Assembly (NCBI RefSeq): GCF_005145005.1
Contig: NZ_CP039712.1
Span: 403,001 to 467,000, forward strand
Direction: 5' to 3'
Origin: Vagococcus zengguangii
Lineage (GTDB): Bacteria; Bacillota; Bacilli; Lactobacillales; Vagococcaceae
Length of the DNA: 64,000 bases
The position numbers were made by a program, and so were the translations under genes. Shown here piece by piece: positions 61,520 to 64,000 of this stretch (positions are counted from its first letter, which is position 1; each line of letters opens with the position of its first letter). The notes under the pieces are model-generated. The model made no database searches and was not told the origin of the DNA. It saw only the letters and a program-made list of their open reading frames with translations.

Positions 61520-61552
61520 AATAGGTATAAAAATAATTAGGAGGGTATTCAT

Positions 61553-62641
61553 TTGTTAGATAATAAAGAAGAAAAAATGTTAAAAGAATTAACAGATGCG
61601 CGTGGCGTTCCTGGTAATGAAGATGAAGTGAGAGAACTATTTGTTAAATATGCAACGCCTCATGCTGATCGTATGATGTTTGATGGTTTAGGTGGGGTAA
61701 TGGCTCGCCGTAATGGTGATTTAGAAGGTCCGCGTGTGATGATTATGGGACACATGGATGAAGTTGGTTTCATGGTTACTCAAATTACTGACAAAGGTTT
61801 CTTAAAATTCCAAACGCTAGGTGGTTGGTGGAACCAAGTCATGTTAGCACAACAAGTGCAAATCAAAACAGCTAAAGGCGAAATTATTCATGGGGTAATT
61901 GGTTGCAAACCACCACACGTTTTATCTGCTGAAGCACGCAAGAAACCTTACGAAATCTCAGATATGTTCATTGATATCGGTGCGACAAGTGAAGAAGAAG
62001 TGAAAGCTTGGGGCGTACGTCCTGGCGACATGGTAACACCATACACTGAATACCGTCGTTTAAATGGTTCTAAATACTTATTAGCAAAAGCATGGGATAA
62101 CCGTATTGGAACGGCTGTTTCACTAAAAGTTTTAGAAAACTTAGCAGCTGAAGGCCATCCAAATGTCTTGTTTGCAGGTAGCAACGTCCAAGAAGAAGTT
62201 GGCTTACGTGGTTCACGCACAAGTACACACTTAGCAAATCCTGATATCGCATTTGCTTTAGATACAGGGACAGCCGGTGATACACCAGGTATGACAGCTA
62301 AAGAATCAATGTCTGAACTAGGTAAAGGACCACAAATTTTAATCTTTGATGCGTCAATGATTCCACATCGTAAATTACGTGATTTCGTGATTGATGTAGC
62401 GGATGAATTAAATATCCCTTACCAATTAGAAGTAGTAGCCGGTGGCGGGACAGATGCTGGAACAGCACACATTACACGTGATGGTATTCCATCATTAGCA
62501 ATCACTGTTTCAACACGTTACTTACATTCTCACACTTCAGTTATTCACGAAGATGACTATTTAAACACAGTTAAATTAGTGACAGAAGTTGTGAAACGAT
62601 TAGATAAAGAAACAGTAGAAAAAATTCGTTCATACGAATAA
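61553..62641 (+). CDS. M42 family metallopeptidase (glutamyl aminopeptidase PepA-like)
   Basis: A 362-residue cytosolic aminopeptidase with a two-metal site. Metal ligands and catalytic residues: His67 and Asp69 (MGHMDEVGF), Asp in AWDNRIG, the Glu pair in VQEEVGLRG, Asp in LDTGTAGD and a late His (HSHTSVIH). The Lactococcus PepA prefers N-terminal Glu/Asp; the family also includes de-blocking aminopeptidases and endoglucanase-annotated proteins. The start is TTG at 61553 with AGGAGGG eight bases upstream; no ATG is suitably placed. Confidence 0.92.
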   Translation: MLDNKEEKMLKELTDARGVPGNEDEVRELFVKYATPHADRMMFDGLGGVMARRNGDLEGPRVMIMGHMDEVGFMVTQITDKGFLKFQTLGGWWNQVMLAQQVQIKTAKGEIIHGVIGCKPPHVLSAEARKKPYEISDMFIDIGATSEEEVKAWGVRPGDMVTPYTEYRRLNGSKYLLAKAWDNRIGTAVSLKVLENLAAEGHPNVLFAGSNVQEEVGLRGSRTSTHLANPDIAFALDTGTAGDTPGMTAKESMSELGKGPQILIFDASMIPHRKLRDFVIDVADELNIPYQLEVVAGGGTDAGTAHITRDGIPSLAITVSTRYLHSHTSVIHEDDYLNTVKLVTEVVKRLDKETVEKIRSYE

Positions 62642-62650
62642 ATAGTCATC

Positions 62651-62685
62651 AAAAAATCCTCTCTGTTAATTGAGAGGATTTTTTT
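62651..62685 (+). terminator. Terminator after the M42 peptidase gene
   Basis: AAAAATCCTCTC and GAGAGGATTTTT around an eight-base loop, ending in a T-run. The remaining 62686-62866 is AT-rich with no further feature I can support. Confidence 0.9.
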
Positions 62686-62866
62686 AGCCGATATAAAATA
62701 AAAACAATTAGGGACAATAAAACCAAACAATATTGTATGTTAATTGATTGTTAAATAAGCATTTTTTTAAGAAATACGTTATGATGAGTGTATAAAAAAT
62801 TTAATAATAGTCAGATAAACGAAAGAAGTGTAAATTATTATATGTAGAACTGAAAGGAGCTTTATC

Positions 62867-63604
62867 ATGGAATTAACAGTTTTAGGTTATTGGGGAGCGT
62901 ATCCTTGGAATGATGAAGGCACGTCAAGTTACCTCTTAACTTCGGGCGATTTTTCTTTATTAATTGATGCAGGTAGTGGCACATTCAATCAATTAAGAAA
63001 ACACATCGATCCCTTAACATTAGACGCGGTGATTTTATCGCATTATCATCATGATCATATTGCTGATTTAGGCGTTTTACAATTTTATCGTCAGTTGAAT
63101 CAGCAAGTAGATCAACCACTTTTACCAATTTATGGCCATACGGAGCATGAGTTTTATTATTCATCGCTTACGATGCCTAACGTTAGTGAAGGTCATGCGT
63201 ATGCCGAAGGAGATACGACTGAAATTGGCCCATTTAGTATTACTTATTTAAGAACGAAACATCCCGTTCCGTGTTTTGCGATGCGGATTACTGAAAAGGA
63301 AACAGGTAAGTCGTTAGTTTATACCGCGGATTCTGGTTGGATGGATGCTTTTGATGAGTTTGTTAAAGACACCGATTTATTAATTGCCGATAGCTATTTT
63401 TTAAGTGGCACGGAAAATCATCCCGTCCATTTTAGTGTCAAAGAAGTCGCTGAAATGACCGTTCGTGGGAACATTCCAACGGTGATTTTAAGTCACTTGC
63501 AACAACGTATTGACTTAGAGGAATTATTACGACAAGCGAAAGCCATTACTCAAGAGCAGGCGCAAGCGCTACTAGCTAAAACAGGTTTAACCCTAACTAT
63601 TTAA
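62867..63604 (+). CDS. Metallo-beta-lactamase fold hydrolase (YhfI-like)
   Basis: A 245-residue MBL-fold protein. The metal motif HYHHDH is at His59, His61, Asp63, His64; later ligands are seen in TKHPVPCFAMRI, TADSGW and SHLQQ. It resembles the RNase Z/YhfI-type cytosolic MBL proteins, with no RNA-binding exosite visible, so the substrate is unknown. RBS GAAAGGAGC. The lipoate ligase gene follows after 22 bases and may be cotranscribed. Confidence 0.88.
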   Translation: MELTVLGYWGAYPWNDEGTSSYLLTSGDFSLLIDAGSGTFNQLRKHIDPLTLDAVILSHYHHDHIADLGVLQFYRQLNQQVDQPLLPIYGHTEHEFYYSSLTMPNVSEGHAYAEGDTTEIGPFSITYLRTKHPVPCFAMRITEKETGKSLVYTADSGWMDAFDEFVKDTDLLIADSYFLSGTENHPVHFSVKEVAEMTVRGNIPTVILSHLQQRIDLEELLRQAKAITQEQAQALLAKTGLTLTI

Positions 63605-63626
63605 TGAGACTAAAGGAGAATGTCAA

Positions 63627-64000
63627 ATGATTTATGTACCTAACGAAAACAATGACCCACGTGTTAACCTAGCAATCGAAACGTTTTTATTACAAGAGAT
63701 GAAAGTCGATGAGCCTATTTTATTATTCTATATTAACGAGCCATCAATTATTATCGGTCGTAACCAAAATACGATTGAGGAAATAAACTTAGATTATGTG
63801 GAAGAAAATAATATTCATGTTGTGCGCCGCTTAAGTGGTGGTGGTGCGGTTTACCATGATTTTGGTAACTTGAACTTCAGCTTTATTATGCCAGATGATG
63901 GTGAGTCATTCCGTGATTTCAAAAAATTAACAAGCCCAATTATCGAAGCGCTACATTCAATGGGGGTAACGGGCGCTGAATTAAAAGGTCGTAATGACTT
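63627..64000 (+). CDS. Lipoate-protein ligase, N-terminal part (cut by window end)
   Basis: The first 124 codons of a lipoate/octanoate-protein ligase A family gene. The ATG at 63627 has AAAGGAGA upstream. Translation begins MIYVPNENNDPRVNLAIETF and contains PSIIIGRNQNTIEEIN and the substrate-site motif RRLSGGGAVYHD (about 67-78), which is diagnostic of LplA. The gene continues past the window. The enzyme attaches free lipoate to 2-oxoacid dehydrogenase and glycine-cleavage subunits in the cytosol. Confidence 0.93.
   Translation, partial: MIYVPNENNDPRVNLAIETFLLQEMKVDEPILLFYINEPSIIIGRNQNTIEEINLDYVEENNIHVVRRLSGGGAVYHDFGNLNFSFIMPDDGESFRDFKKLTSPIIEALHSMGVTGAELKGRND

Overview
The window is AT-rich DNA of a low-GC Gram-positive lactic acid bacterium. 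GGAGG-type ribosome binding sites, consensus sigma-A promoters, many rho-independent terminators, an xpt-pbuX purine operon, glpK with the HPr-type His232, class III ribonucleotide reductase, CcpA-type cre sites and a water-forming NADH oxidase point to a facultatively anaerobic member of the Enterococcaceae/Carnobacteriaceae (Vagococcus- or Enterococcus-like; the genus is inferred, not shown). It reads as ordinary chromosome: no rRNA, tRNA, IS element, phage module or CRISPR array was seen. About 59 genes are supported, the last one cut by the window end.

Layout. 0-3 kb: a YtrA-type GntR regulator with an ABC-2 transporter, followed by a second permease copy whose own ATPase has decayed to a remnant. 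3-6.4 kb: GNAT, an AAA ATPase, then a guanine riboswitch with xpt-pbuX. 6.5-12.5 kb: a PacL/CtpF-like P-type ATPase, an AtxA/Mga-like regulator, a membrane-anchored esterase and an RpiR regulator divergent from a GH4 6-phospho-glycosidase (12.8-14.1 kb). 14-19.7 kb: a YitT protein, LysR/TDT transporter pair, and a three-gene ECF transporter. 20-24 kb: amino acid permease, pirin, NADH oxidase. 24-26 kb: murQ with a MurR-like regulator. 26-29 kb: TetR and a MacB-like ABC pair with a clear operator, then a small hypothetical gene. 29-35.4 kb: a thioredoxin-like lipoprotein, a two-component system and a heterodimeric ABC exporter. 35.4-38.3 kb: a yybP-ykoY (Mn2+) riboswitch controlling a second P-type ATPase. 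38.4-45.2 kb: glpF/glpK, glpP, an anaerobic glycerol-3-phosphate-dehydrogenase-like operon and flavodoxin. 45-53 kb: HAD and VOC genes, then a PTS IIC/GH1/amino-sugar kinase/MupG/AnmK cluster. 53-64 kb: asnB, GNAT, an AI-2E-family permease, a CNNM/CorC protein, nrdD-nrdG behind NrdR boxes, an M42 peptidase, a metallo-beta-lactamase-fold hydrolase and the start of a lipoate-protein ligase gene.

How it fits together. The strongest theme is salvage of cell-wall amino sugars: MupG, an N-acetylhexosamine kinase and AnmK (49.9-53 kb) feed MurNAc-6-phosphate to MurQ (24.3 kb), and similar GAAA-N(4-6)-TTTC elements lie at the promoters of both loci. The second theme is redox and anaerobic life (glp dehydrogenase module, flavodoxin, NrdDG, NADH oxidase). 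The third is metal and envelope homeostasis (two P-type ATPases, Mn2+ riboswitch, CNNM protein, several ABC systems with local regulators). Regulation is unusually legible: two riboswitches, a GlpP-type leader terminator, operators over promoters, and terminators that overlap stop codons or a promoter. No wholly new system is proven; the candidates are in the findings.
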